64,000 nucleotides of DNA from Ga0077555 sp050187415 (GTDB lineage Bacteria > Pseudomonadota > Alphaproteobacteria > Rhizobiales > Hyphomicrobiaceae), in contig JBFWXN010000007.1 in NCBI GenBank assembly GCA_050187415.1, positions 1 to 64,000 on the forward strand, given 5' to 3'. Made by a program: the position numbers and the translations under genes. A model generated the notes under the pieces. The model made no database searches. It was not told the origin of the DNA and saw nothing but the letters and a program-made list of their open reading frames with translations. This document shows, piece by piece, positions 45,124-52,567 of this stretch. How positions within the stretch are numbered: the stretch's first letter is position 1; each line of letters starts with the position of its first letter.

Positions 45124-45387
45124 ATGAAGACCTTCGCCGCCAGCCTCGTTGCGTTCGCCTTGCTGTCTGGCGCGGCCCAGGCCCGCGTTCCGAACCAGTA
45201 TTTTACCGACCTGAACCAGACCGCCCCGCACTCCATCTTTGACGAGATCCAGGATAGCGCGCCCCGCTCTCCGTTCGATCAGTTGAACGAGTCGGCTCCG
45301 CGGTCCGTGTTCGACGATCTCAACGACTCAGCCCCGCGGTCCGCTACAGCCAGCGAGACAGGCGAGCGCCCCCTCGTGGGAGAGTAA
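45124..45387 (+). CDS. Secreted protein with four tandem 12-residue repeats
   Basis: This 87-residue protein has a signal peptide (MKTFAASLVAFALLSGAAQA) and then four tandem repeats of the form F-D-x-L/I-N/Q-x-S/T-A-P-R/H-S-x at residues 27-38, 39-50, 51-62 and 63-74. The repeats are acidic and Ser/Pro-punctuated. A short tail ERPLVGE ends it. The repeat copies differ at synonymous and non-synonymous sites, which fits selection on the repeat pattern. A TAGGAG site precedes the ATG. Export is likely; function unknown. Confidence 0.8.
   Translation: MKTFAASLVAFALLSGAAQARVPNQYFTDLNQTAPHSIFDEIQDSAPRSPFDQLNESAPRSVFDDLNDSAPRSATASETGERPLVGE
45202..45345 (+). repeat. Four tandem 36-bp coding repeats
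   Basis: Four consecutive 36-bp units encode the 12-residue repeats of the secreted protein at 45124. The units share TCCGCCCCG-like and TTCGAC-like segments and have diverged copy by copy. Confidence 0.75.
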
Positions 45388-45456
45388 CGTCGTTCGATCA
45401 ATGGTTTCGTCGACCATCTCGGCCCGGGCGCGATTGCGGCCCGGGCCGCAATCGTT

Positions 45457-46473
45457 TCATCGCGCCTTCGCCGCGCGTCGGATCTCGGCATCGCTTGCAC
45501 CGGTCGCACACAGCCCCGCCAGCTTCAAGGCCGTGAATGCAAGGCCGTGGCGGTCCGGTCCGCGGGCTTCTCCCTCGACGAGTTCGGCCTGATGACCCGC
45601 CGCTTTCAGCCGTTCGACAAAGCGCCGTTGCTGGGGGAAAGGCGTCACCTGGTCTCGGGGGTCGCCCAGGACGTAGACGCGTCGTCCCGGGTCGGCTCGG
45701 ACGCCATCGAGATGGTCCATGACGTTGAAGCTACCGAAGAGTGTGGCGGGATTCTCCCGGTGGGCGCCGATGACGCCCTGACGCTTCGCGTGCCAGTCGA
45801 GCATGGCCGTGAGATCGTAGCCGCCCGAGGCAGGCACCGCGCACTTGACGCCGGAGATGCCGAGAGCCAGCAGCGCGCCGACGATCGTGGCGCCACCGGA
45901 CTGTCCTGCCAGCGAGATCACCGGGAGATCGAAGCGCTCGCGCATTGCATCGACGGCAGCACGCGCCACGAGGTATTCGCGATCCCGTCGACGCTCGCCG
46001 TGATTGCCGGTAGAACCGAACGTTCCCGGGCGTGCCACCAGTACGTACGGCACGTGGAAAGCGGCGGAGAGCATCTCCAACGAGCGCCGAAGCGATGCCA
46101 GATGTTGCTTCAGCTTTCGACCGTCGCGATTGTAGCCCGGTGGAATATCACCCTCAAAGAACAGGATTGCCTGCTTGGCCCGCCGCGGGTCCTGGGTCGC
46201 ATAAAATGCGATACACTCGCCGCGGCCATCGACCTCGACCCAGAGATGGTTTCGACCGACCTCACACGCATCCGGAAGAGCGGCGAGGGCATCGGCACCG
46301 CCGAGGGTCGCTTCGCCAGACCGCTTGAAGCGGATCGCCGTTCCTCCGGGTTGGACGAACGACAAGAGCAGCGAGGCGGCGAGCACTAGGCAAAGCAAGC
46401 GACGACCTGTGCGCCGATTGCCGTTGAGGGCAAAAGGGGTTTCGGTCCTCCCTTCATGGCTCCCGTTTGCCAT
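45457..46473 (-). CDS. Alpha/beta-hydrolase-fold protein, membrane-anchored or exported
   Basis: This 338-residue protein has a hydrophobic segment after a basic N-terminus (RRLLCLVLAASLLLSFVQPGG), acting as signal or anchor. It is followed by an alpha/beta-hydrolase domain with AILFFEGDIPPGYNR, PYVLVARPGTFGSTG, nucleophile elbow SLAGQSGGATIVGAL, GDPRDQVTPF (Asp) and DRHGLAF (His). The start at 46473 (MANGSHEGR) leaves 14 bp after the crotonase gene upstream. Likely cotranscribed with it. Substrate unknown. Confidence 0.82.
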   Translation of the reverse strand: MANGSHEGRTETPFALNGNRRTGRRLLCLVLAASLLLSFVQPGGTAIRFKRSGEATLGGADALAALPDACEVGRNHLWVEVDGRGECIAFYATQDPRRAKQAILFFEGDIPPGYNRDGRKLKQHLASLRRSLEMLSAAFHVPYVLVARPGTFGSTGNHGERRRDREYLVARAAVDAMRERFDLPVISLAGQSGGATIVGALLALGISGVKCAVPASGGYDLTAMLDWHAKRQGVIGAHRENPATLFGSFNVMDHLDGVRADPGRRVYVLGDPRDQVTPFPQQRRFVERLKAAGHQAELVEGEARGPDRHGLAFTALKLAGLCATGASDAEIRRAAKAR

Positions 46474-46487
46474 GCGCGTCGCGTCCG

Positions 46488-47255
46488 TCAGTCCTGGTAA
46501 CGAGGTTTCCGCTTTTCGAGGAACGCCATTTGCGCCTCGACCGAGTCGGGATGGTCGCCAAGTTCCGTCGTCATGTACTGTTCGTAGCGATACCCGTCCC
46601 GCAGGCTCATGTCCTCGATTGTGTTGAGCGTACGTTTGGCTAAGCGAATTGCGGCCGGGCTCTTCGAGGCGATTTCGCCCGCCATCTTCATGGCGAATGG
46701 CACTAACTCCGCCTTCGGCACGCAGGCCTCGACGACGCCAAGCCGGTAGAGTTCGGCTCCCGGCACCCTGTAGCCGGTCAGCATCATGCGGCGCAATGTC
46801 GAATGAGGAAACAGGCGCTGCGTGTGCTTGCCGCCACCAAGAAGTCCGACGTCGATCTCGGGCAATCCGAGTAGCGCCTCCTCGGCGGCAACGAGAATGT
46901 CGCAGGACGCGGCCACCGCGAGCCCGGCCCCAAGCGCAGCCCCGTTGATCGCCGCGACGACCGGTTTCGTGCACTCGCGGATGGCGTGGTAGCTTTCGCG
47001 GGCACGCCGGTTGTGCTGCCAGCGCTCGCCGGCTTTCGAGCGATCCGGTCTCGACTTGAGATCAGCGCCTGCGGAGAACACTTTGCCGGCGCCGGTCAGA
47101 ACTGCCACGCGGACGTCGCGGCGATCGGAGATCGAGTCGAAAGCAAAGGCCATCTCGATGTTGAACGATGCATTCTGTGCATTCACGGGCGGATTGTTCA
47201 TGGTCACCAGGGCGATGCCATCTGCGACCTTAATGTCGACAAGCTTAAGATCCAT
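46488..47255 (-). CDS. Enoyl-CoA hydratase/isomerase (crotonase) family protein
   Basis: This 255-residue crotonase has NNPPVNAQN, oxyanion-hole segments VFSAGADLKSRPD and NGAALGAGLAVAASCDILVAA, and PEIDVGLLGGGKHTQR near the active-site Glu (LLGLPEIDVGL). The C-terminal AFLEKRKPRYQD is typical. It is the first gene of a probable two-gene unit with the alpha/beta hydrolase. No acyl-CoA dehydrogenase is close, so a stand-alone degradative or isomerisation step is likely. Confidence 0.9.
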   Translation of the reverse strand: MDLKLVDIKVADGIALVTMNNPPVNAQNASFNIEMAFAFDSISDRRDVRVAVLTGAGKVFSAGADLKSRPDRSKAGERWQHNRRARESYHAIRECTKPVVAAINGAALGAGLAVAASCDILVAAEEALLGLPEIDVGLLGGGKHTQRLFPHSTLRRMMLTGYRVPGAELYRLGVVEACVPKAELVPFAMKMAGEIASKSPAAIRLAKRTLNTIEDMSLRDGYRYEQYMTTELGDHPDSVEAQMAFLEKRKPRYQD

Positions 47256-47630
47256 TGGAGCCCCTCTTTGCTGCTAGCCGCCTGAGATCCCGGGATCATA
47301 GGCTTGATTGCCGGGGCGCTGAAGGCGGAAGTCGTAGCGGGTCGGGGGGCTTGACCTCTGGTGTTGCCGAGAGATCTCCATCTAGCTGTCGAATGCGTCA
47401 TTAAAGAAGACATCGCTGCGCACTGGTTTCGTTCGGCTTATGGGCGTCGATCGGCTCAAAAAGCGGCAACATCTCCTCTGGCCTCGATGATGGCGACGAA
47501 CTAGCATGCTCGGCAACCACCCGACGGGGGACTTCTCTGCGCAGCTGTCGAGCACTTTATCTGGCGTGTCGGTCAGTCGGTGCGCTGTGCTCGGACATGG
47601 GATCAGATGGACGAATCTCAGAGGGGTGGA
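47256..47630. other. Divergent intergenic region without a recognised gene
   Basis: This 375-bp region separates the crotonase (minus) and sulfotransferase (plus) genes. It is lower in GC than its neighbours around 47400-47480. A 39-residue minus-strand frame (47401-47520, GTG start) is the best small frame but lacks a ribosome-binding site. I call no gene here; promoters for both flanks are expected. Confidence 0.45.
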
Positions 47631-48728
47631 ATGGCCCACATTGATGGCGATCGCTCGGCTCGCTTGAGTGCGTGGCCGGACGGGCCGATCGGTGCGTCGG
47701 GGCAGTTGGAAGCCGGCGTGACGCAGCACGCCATGCCTCCGCCCGGCCAACCGCTGCATGTTATTCTGCACGTGCCGAAATGTGGTGGGCGGACCATGCA
47801 GAACCATCTTCGCCGTCATCTCGGTACGCAGTTCTGGAGCGTGAACAAGCGCTTCCGGCACCTTCCACTCGAGTTTTTCGGTCGGAAGTACGACAGCACG
47901 CCGGCGCATCGGCTCGAGCACATCCGCGCCGTTTCAGGTCATTTTCTGGGGCGTTCGATCGAAGGTCTGTTTCCCGGTCGTCCGCTCGTGAGATCCTTGG
48001 TCCTGCGGGAACCGCGCAGCCAAGTCTTGTCGTGGTATAATTTCAAGATGATGCGCTACGCACTGGCCGGATCGTCGCCGTATTCGTTTCGCCTCTATCT
48101 TAATTCGATGCCGGCAGACCCTATTGCCCACTTTTTGCTCGAGCGTTGGCTTGAACTGCCGTGGTCACGAATTGCGTCTCTGGGGACCATCGAAAAGTTG
48201 CAACTATTGAATTCGACGCTGAGCCAGTTCGACCACGTGGTCGATATTTCCAAGGCTGATCAGCTTATCGCTTGGCATTCGGCTGCACTCGAGATCCCAG
48301 GTCAGGCGGTGCGAGCCAATGATTCGAAGGAATTAGCTCAACAGGCACGTTGGGCGCCGATCGGCTTGGCCGAACTGACCGAGGCTGAGCGCGCAGAGCT
48401 CGATCACCATGTTCAGCTCGATACGTATCTGTGGCGCAAGTGGGCGCTCAAGCAGGACGTGACGTTCGACTCGACGCCCCTTTCGTTCACCCGAAAGGAG
48501 TTTCTGCGCGTTGTGCCGCAGATTCGGCGGAGAGTGGCCCGGCGGTTTTCGCTGGGCACTGGCCTGGACAGATCAATGGCTCTCGGTCGCCGATCGTCTC
48601 CAAACCACGGGCCGGGTAACGACGTTTGCGCTGCGCCTCGACGAGATCGTGGAAAGGAAATGCCCGACCAGTGGGGGACCGGCCGGGCGAGGCAGAGGGA
48701 GGAAGATCGAGGGATCGCGTCCGAGTAG
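47631..48728 (+). CDS. Sulfotransferase-family protein, C-terminal frame uncertain
   Basis: This 365-residue protein has the PAPS-binding signatures of sulfotransferases: the 5'-phosphosulfate loop HVPKCGGRTMQNHL at residues 47-60 and a 3'-phosphate segment SLVLREPRSQVLSWYN. Such enzymes transfer sulfate from PAPS to carbohydrates or proteins. The start at 47631 has a GAGGGGTG site; Met at 47607 and 47580 are alternatives. From about 48545 the annotated frame loses its coding-like composition, while the +1 frame up to 48744 gains it (WALAWTDQWLSVADRL and ALRLDEIVERKC). This suggests a late frameshift or sequencing indel. Confidence 0.7.
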   Translation: MAHIDGDRSARLSAWPDGPIGASGQLEAGVTQHAMPPPGQPLHVILHVPKCGGRTMQNHLRRHLGTQFWSVNKRFRHLPLEFFGRKYDSTPAHRLEHIRAVSGHFLGRSIEGLFPGRPLVRSLVLREPRSQVLSWYNFKMMRYALAGSSPYSFRLYLNSMPADPIAHFLLERWLELPWSRIASLGTIEKLQLLNSTLSQFDHVVDISKADQLIAWHSAALEIPGQAVRANDSKELAQQARWAPIGLAELTEAERAELDHHVQLDTYLWRKWALKQDVTFDSTPLSFTRKEFLRVVPQIRRRVARRFSLGTGLDRSMALGRRSSPNHGPGNDVCAAPRRDRGKEMPDQWGTGRARQREEDRGIASE

Positions 48729-48731
48729 GGC

Positions 48732-48860
48732 TCAGTGGCCGTAATAGGGGGCGCAGTATCCGGTGACCGAGTTGTCAGCCTGAGCCGGGGTCGACGTGGA
48801 AGCAGAAGCCGCACCGGCGAACAGGCCGAGGGCAATGATCGAGGCGAGGATCGTCTTCAT
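48732..48860 (-). CDS. 42-residue exported peptide
   Basis: This peptide was missed by length filters. It starts MKTILASIIALGLFAGAAS, a textbook Sec signal, with probable cleavage around residue 20. A ~22-residue mature part ends YCAPYYGH and contains one cysteine. An AGGAG site lies 6 bases before the ATG. A strong promoter is found at 48929-48958, which supports real expression. Function unknown. Confidence 0.7.
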   Translation of the reverse strand: MKTILASIIALGLFAGAASASTSTPAQADNSVTGYCAPYYGH

Positions 48861-48928
48861 GGGAGTCTCCTAAGGTCTCTCGAGGGGTTAGCGTGTTCGG
48901 GCCCATCCGGTGCCCGTCTGATGAAGAG

Positions 48929-48958
48929 AATATAAACGTTGTTCAGCATTGCTGTCAA
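48929..48958 (-). promoter_or_regulatory. Near-consensus sigma-70 promoter for the 42-residue peptide
   Basis: On the minus strand a perfect -35 TTGACA (complement at 48953-48958) is followed after 18 bases by TATATT (complement at 48929-48934). The region is markedly AT-rich against the local background. The predicted start is ~60 bases before the ATG at 48860. Confidence 0.65.
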
Positions 48959-48960
48959 TT

Positions 48961-48977
48961 CGATACTAAGCGTATCG
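48961..48977. promoter_or_regulatory. Inverted repeat, candidate operator
   Basis: CGATAC-TAAGC-GTATCG is a perfect 6-bp dyad with a 5-base spacer. It sits immediately upstream of the -35 of the peptide promoter, a position typical of an activator site. The cognate regulator is unknown. Confidence 0.4.
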
Positions 48978-49150
48978 TAATAACAAATCCGTGAGCTCTA
49001 CCGGAACGGCCGCATCATTGAGCACGAACACAGCGGCCCAAACGAATTACAAGGCCGCCCTGCCTCATCGGGACTTGGGACATTGCAGCCCACTGGCGGC
49101 CCGGGCTCGTCTCGTTTCGCCCGCCTCTTCAAGGCCGCGCCCACGCCAGT

Positions 49151-50029
49151 TCATTTGCCGACCCCGTCCGGCCCGCCTTTTGTAATGCTGCGACGAACAT
49201 GGTCGGCGAAGGCGCGCGCCACAGGGCTCGGATGACGGGCTTCGTAAAGATTGATCTGGAACATTGGAAGCCGCGGGAGGAGTTTGCTTCCGCTGGCGAT
49301 GATTGCGAGGCTCTCCGGGATTGAGTGGCCAAGCAGCGGCGCCACCGCGAGATCGGCTTCGAGCGTGGCGCGCACCGGCTCCATGTTGCTTACCTCGCAG
49401 ATCGCCTGCCAGTTGCGTCGTGCCTTCTTCAAGGCGGAAATCGTGACGGATCGAAAGACGCATGTTTCGGCTCCCAGGGAAACGGGCAGAGGATCACGGG
49501 TATGCGCGCTGCCCCCGTGCGCGCCTGCCCACATCAGTCGGTCGCTGCGCAACGTCTCGCCGCCTTTGCCGGAGCGGATCTCAGTGGTCAGTGCCAGATC
49601 AAGCTCTCCCGTCTTGAGCTTCTGCAAGAGCACAACCGTATCCTCGCACGTGATCGTCACGCGTATGCTCGGGAACGCTTGATTGAAGCGCCTCAGAATG
49701 GGTGGCGCGTAGCTGCCGATGATGTCGTAGGGTACGCCGAACCGGACCTCGCCCTCGAAGGGAGGCTGTCGCAGAGCTGCGATCACCTGCTCATTCGAGG
49801 CGACGAAGTGCGTGACGACCGGTATCAGCCTCTGCCCCTCGGCCGTGAGAACGATCCGGCGGCCCGAGCGCATGAAAATTGGACGTTCGGACAGTTCCTC
49901 GAGCCGGCGCAATTGCTGGCTGATGGCGCCCTGGGTGAGGTTGAGCTGCCGTGCCGCCAGAGTGACGCTGCCGGACTCGACGACAGCCAGAAACGCTCTT
50001 GCTACGGCGACGTCCATGTTCCGCATCAT
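49151..50029 (-). CDS. LysR-family transcriptional regulator
   Basis: This 292-residue LysR regulator has the N-terminal winged HTH (FLAVVESGSVTLAARQLNLTQGAISQQLRRLEE) and a periplasmic-binding-like effector domain from ~residue 90 (EVRFGVPYDIIGSYAPPIL). It is divergent from the DapA-family gene with a 110-bp AT-rich shared region containing two T-N11-A dyads. It most likely controls that gene and itself. An in-frame Met at 50017 is an alternative start. Confidence 0.92.
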   Translation of the reverse strand: MMRNMDVAVARAFLAVVESGSVTLAARQLNLTQGAISQQLRRLEELSERPIFMRSGRRIVLTAEGQRLIPVVTHFVASNEQVIAALRQPPFEGEVRFGVPYDIIGSYAPPILRRFNQAFPSIRVTITCEDTVVLLQKLKTGELDLALTTEIRSGKGGETLRSDRLMWAGAHGGSAHTRDPLPVSLGAETCVFRSVTISALKKARRNWQAICEVSNMEPVRATLEADLAVAPLLGHSIPESLAIIASGSKLLPRLPMFQINLYEARHPSPVARAFADHVRRSITKGGPDGVGK

Positions 50030-50043
50030 GCCATCCCCGTCTA

Positions 50044-50087
50044 TTAGATTTGGTAAAATTAAAGATTAGAACAATTAGATATACTAA
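50044..50087. promoter_or_regulatory. Two T-N11-A dyads, candidate LysR operators
   Basis: Two similar 13-base elements, TTAGATTTGGTAA (50044-50056) and TTAGATATACTAA (50075-50087), each fit the LysR-type T-N11-A pattern. The second is a TTAG-N5-CTAA dyad. Their centres are 31 bp apart, about three helical turns, which places them on one face of DNA between the divergent LysR and DapA-family genes. Confidence 0.5.
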
Positions 50088-50139
50088 ATCATTTGCCGCC
50101 GGTAGCCATGGTGGGGAAATTCCTGCGATGGAGGCCGCT

Positions 50140-51018
50140 ATGTTGTCGGGTGTCTGGGTGCCGTTGGTCACCCCCTTCAAAGATGGTGTCGTCGATCTCG
50201 CGAGCTATCGTCGATTGATCGAGCACTATGTCGGGTGCGGCGTGGCGGGCCTGTTTCCACTCGGCACGACGGGAGAAGCCCCGACGCTCGATGACGGCGA
50301 GATGGATGCGATCGTGGCAGCAACGGTTGATGCCGCGGCGGGCCGGCTGCCTATCTTCGTCGGTGCTGGCGGCAATGACACGAGGAAGGTCGTCAAGACC
50401 GTCGAGCGCCTCAGCCGATTCGAAGTCGCCGGGATCGTGTCCGTGTGTCCGTACTACAGTCGTCCGTCGCAGGATGGTCTGCACCGGCACTTCTCGGCCA
50501 TCGCCGATGCGACCGACAGGCAAATCGTCATCTACAACATACCATATCGGACATCGGTCAATCTCTCGAACGACACGCTGTTGCGCCTCGCCGAACGGGA
50601 GAACATCGTTGGAGTGAAGGACAGCTCCGGCAGCCTGTCGCAGTCGCTGGAGTTGCTCGCGAGAAAGCCATCCAAGTTTTCCGTGCTGACCGGCGAGGAC
50701 GCGCTCTTCTTCACGATGATGTGCAATGGCGCCGACGGCGGCATCCTTGCTGCTGCGCATCTGGCGACGGAGCGATTCGTCGAGATCGCCCGTCTCATTG
50801 CAGCCAACGACGTCGTTGCTGCGCGAGCGATCTGGTCCCGCCTGCAGGGCTTCGTGCCGAAATTATTCCAGGAAGCCAACCCGATGCCGATCAAGCACTG
50901 CCTATGGCGGCAGGGGTTGATCGCCTCGCCCGAGTGCCGGCTGCCGATGACGTCGGTTTCGACTGAGCTCGTGCTGGAACTTGATCATTGGTTGGAGACG
51001 GCGACGATCGGACGCTGA
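50140..51018 (+). CDS. DapA-family (dihydrodipicolinate synthase / N-acetylneuraminate lyase) aldolase
   Basis: This 292-residue class I aldolase has the conserved LFPLGTTGEAPTL (GTTGE), CPYYSRPSQDGLHRHF with catalytic Tyr, YNIPYRTSVN, and the Schiff-base Lys in IVGVKDSSGSL. It is close to true DHDPS, with PLVTPFKDG and VGAGGNDT. The start at 50140 has GGAGG 6 bases upstream. Regulation by its own LysR gene suggests a catabolic or condition-specific aldolase and not the housekeeping dapA, but lysine biosynthesis is not excluded. Confidence 0.9.
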   Translation: MLSGVWVPLVTPFKDGVVDLASYRRLIEHYVGCGVAGLFPLGTTGEAPTLDDGEMDAIVAATVDAAAGRLPIFVGAGGNDTRKVVKTVERLSRFEVAGIVSVCPYYSRPSQDGLHRHFSAIADATDRQIVIYNIPYRTSVNLSNDTLLRLAERENIVGVKDSSGSLSQSLELLARKPSKFSVLTGEDALFFTMMCNGADGGILAAAHLATERFVEIARLIAANDVVAARAIWSRLQGFVPKLFQEANPMPIKHCLWRQGLIASPECRLPMTSVSTELVLELDHWLETATIGR

Positions 51019-51149
51019 AGCGTCTTCGCCGTTTCATGGCGAGACGCCGGTTCGCGCCGGATTGACCGTCGCGGAGCGTAGCGGGCGCGGGAGCCCGTAG
51101 CTCTCGGGTTCCGCAGTTGAAATTCTCCCAATAGTAAACTCGCCGGCAC

Positions 51150-51338
51150 GTGATTGGACGAGAGGACCCGTATGCCATCGTCGCGGCTGTCCGGACGCGT
51201 CCGATCAAGACCGGCGTCGATCCGTCGACGATCGCGGGGCTCGAGGCGCCGGCGTGGTGGGATTGGGAGCACGATATGCTACATCGTGCTCTCGTTGATT
51301 TCCGTCACCTCGGCGCCCTGGCGCTCGCCGCGAAATAG
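51150..51338 (+). CDS. Possible small protein (GTG start) or remnant
   Basis: In the 416-bp gap between convergent genes a GTG-started plus-strand frame gives 62 residues with gene-like GC-rich third positions. It contains DPYAIVAAVRTRPIKTGVD and APAWWDWEHDMLHRALVDF. The WWDWE segment recalls a small family of alphaproteobacterial proteins, but the match is short and no ribosome-binding site is clear. It could be a decayed copy. Confidence 0.3.
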   Translation: MIGREDPYAIVAAVRTRPIKTGVDPSTIAGLEAPAWWDWEHDMLHRALVDFRHLGALALAAK

Positions 51339-51434
51339 GGCCATTGCGAGACAACCTGAAAGTCGCCCGCGCCGCGTCCGTCCCAGTTTCACTGATTGGC
51401 TTGCCGCGGGGAAGAAGGCAGCAGTAGGGACGCA

Positions 51435-51884
51435 TCAGCTGAACAGGCGCGCCAGCAAGCCCTTCTTTGGCGGCTTTGCCTCTGCCGCGGCCTGGGTCAT
51501 GACCGTTTCCAAAGTGGTATACGTTTCGATCCAAGCTGCCTTTACGTCGGGTGTGAATGCGTCGCCGAGGCCTTTGTCGAGTGTCCAGATCAGCGCTGCG
51601 CCGACCGGCTTATAGTGCTCCGCCTTGACACCGTAGTTGACGTGCCTGCGCCCGAGATCCTGCACGGCCGGTACGATGGTCTCGACCTGATGCAGGTTGT
51701 TCACCGCGGTCGCGAGCATCGCGATCAGCTTCTTTTTCTGCTCGGTAAGATCGGCGGGAAAGAGCGGGCGAACCTCCGGTGCGATTTCGAATAATCGTCC
51801 GTAAAAAAGATCGGCCGCCTGCGGCGCGATAGGCACGACTTTCTTGAAACTCTCCTGGACGAGCTTGACCTTCTCGGGCGTCAT
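51435..51884 (-). CDS. Single-domain Vitreoscilla-type globin
   Basis: This 149-residue heme globin aligns with Vitreoscilla haemoglobin and flavohaemoglobin N-termini. It has the B10 Tyr in LFYGRLFEIAPEVRPLF (Tyr28) and the proximal His in LGRRHVNYGVKAEHYKPVG (His81). No reductase domain is attached. It ends a four-gene minus-strand unit after a DUF3365 heme protein, an 11-heme cytochrome and a flavo-iron-sulfur-cytochrome b fusion. O2 or NO binding is expected, and NO dioxygenation is possible if electrons are supplied; the latter is inference. Confidence 0.92.
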   Translation of the reverse strand: MTPEKVKLVQESFKKVVPIAPQAADLFYGRLFEIAPEVRPLFPADLTEQKKKLIAMLATAVNNLHQVETIVPAVQDLGRRHVNYGVKAEHYKPVGAALIWTLDKGLGDAFTPDVKAAWIETYTTLETVMTQAAAEAKPPKKGLLARLFS

Positions 51885-51959
51885 GGTTCTTCTCCTGCCT
51901 CGATTTGATCTATGAAGGACCGATTGCGAGTTGAGCGCATGGCGGTCGAATTCTTGCCG

Positions 51960-52535
51960 CTAGTTCGCCATCGGGAGGCGAATGACGACGCCGCCCATCA
52001 CGTCTTTCAGCTTGAAATCGCGGCGCGGGCTGTCTTTGTGCTCGTTGTGGCAGCTGACGCAGGCGGGAGCGATGGCGGTGTCGGCATATACGGCGGTAAA
52101 GTATTTCTTCCCACCCAGTGTCTCCTCGCCATAGAAGTTCTTGCCCGGATTCTTGGCGACGAAATCGAGGCCTTCCTTCTCGACGTCGGTGCGCGGCGCG
52201 TTTTGCTTGTTGACCGGCCACATGGAGAGCAGCGAATAGCGGAACTTATCCGTCTTCTCGGCCACCATCTCGGCGCCAAAGCGAAACATCTGGGCGGGAA
52301 GCGGTAACGTCTTCTCGTCCTCATGGTGCTCGCTGGCCTTGATCACCTTCTCCTTGACCGCAAGGCGGTTGACGACCTTGCGGGTGTAGACGGTCCGATC
52401 GGACTCCATCACGGCATGCAGCATGTCGGCGACGTCCTTGTAGTCGAGCCCCTTGGCAATGGCCGCCGCGATGCCAAGACAGACAACTGCTGCGCCGGCT
52501 ACCAGCGCTGTTCGCCAAGATCTTCTTGTGGTCAT
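51960..52535 (-). CDS. DUF3365-family monoheme c-type protein
   Basis: This 191-residue exported protein has an N-terminal signal/anchor (RTALVAGAAVVCLGIAAAIA) and a Tll0287-like DUF3365 domain. It has one heme c motif, CVSCHNEH (residues ~163-170), and a C-terminal DVMGGVVIRLPM strand. DUF3365 domains act as small heme sensors or electron carriers in the periplasm. GGGAG lies 9 bases before the ATG at 52535. It begins 32 bp after the multiheme cytochrome gene and is followed by the globin gene, all same strand. Confidence 0.9.
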   Translation of the reverse strand: MTTRRSWRTALVAGAAVVCLGIAAAIAKGLDYKDVADMLHAVMESDRTVYTRKVVNRLAVKEKVIKASEHHEDEKTLPLPAQMFRFGAEMVAEKTDKFRYSLLSMWPVNKQNAPRTDVEKEGLDFVAKNPGKNFYGEETLGGKKYFTAVYADTAIAPACVSCHNEHKDSPRRDFKLKDVMGGVVIRLPMAN

Positions 52536-52567
52536 TTCACGTGACTCCCTTCGTTTGCCCCTTGAGG

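Noticed and set aside
47401..47520. 39-residue GTG-started frame in the crotonase/sulfotransferase gap
   Set aside because: No ribosome-binding site and too short to judge; mentioned only as the best small frame there.
48991..49185. 64-residue GTG-started plus-strand frame near the LysR stop
   Set aside because: Its second half is antisense to the LysR gene end and the peptide is Arg/Pro-rich like other shadows.
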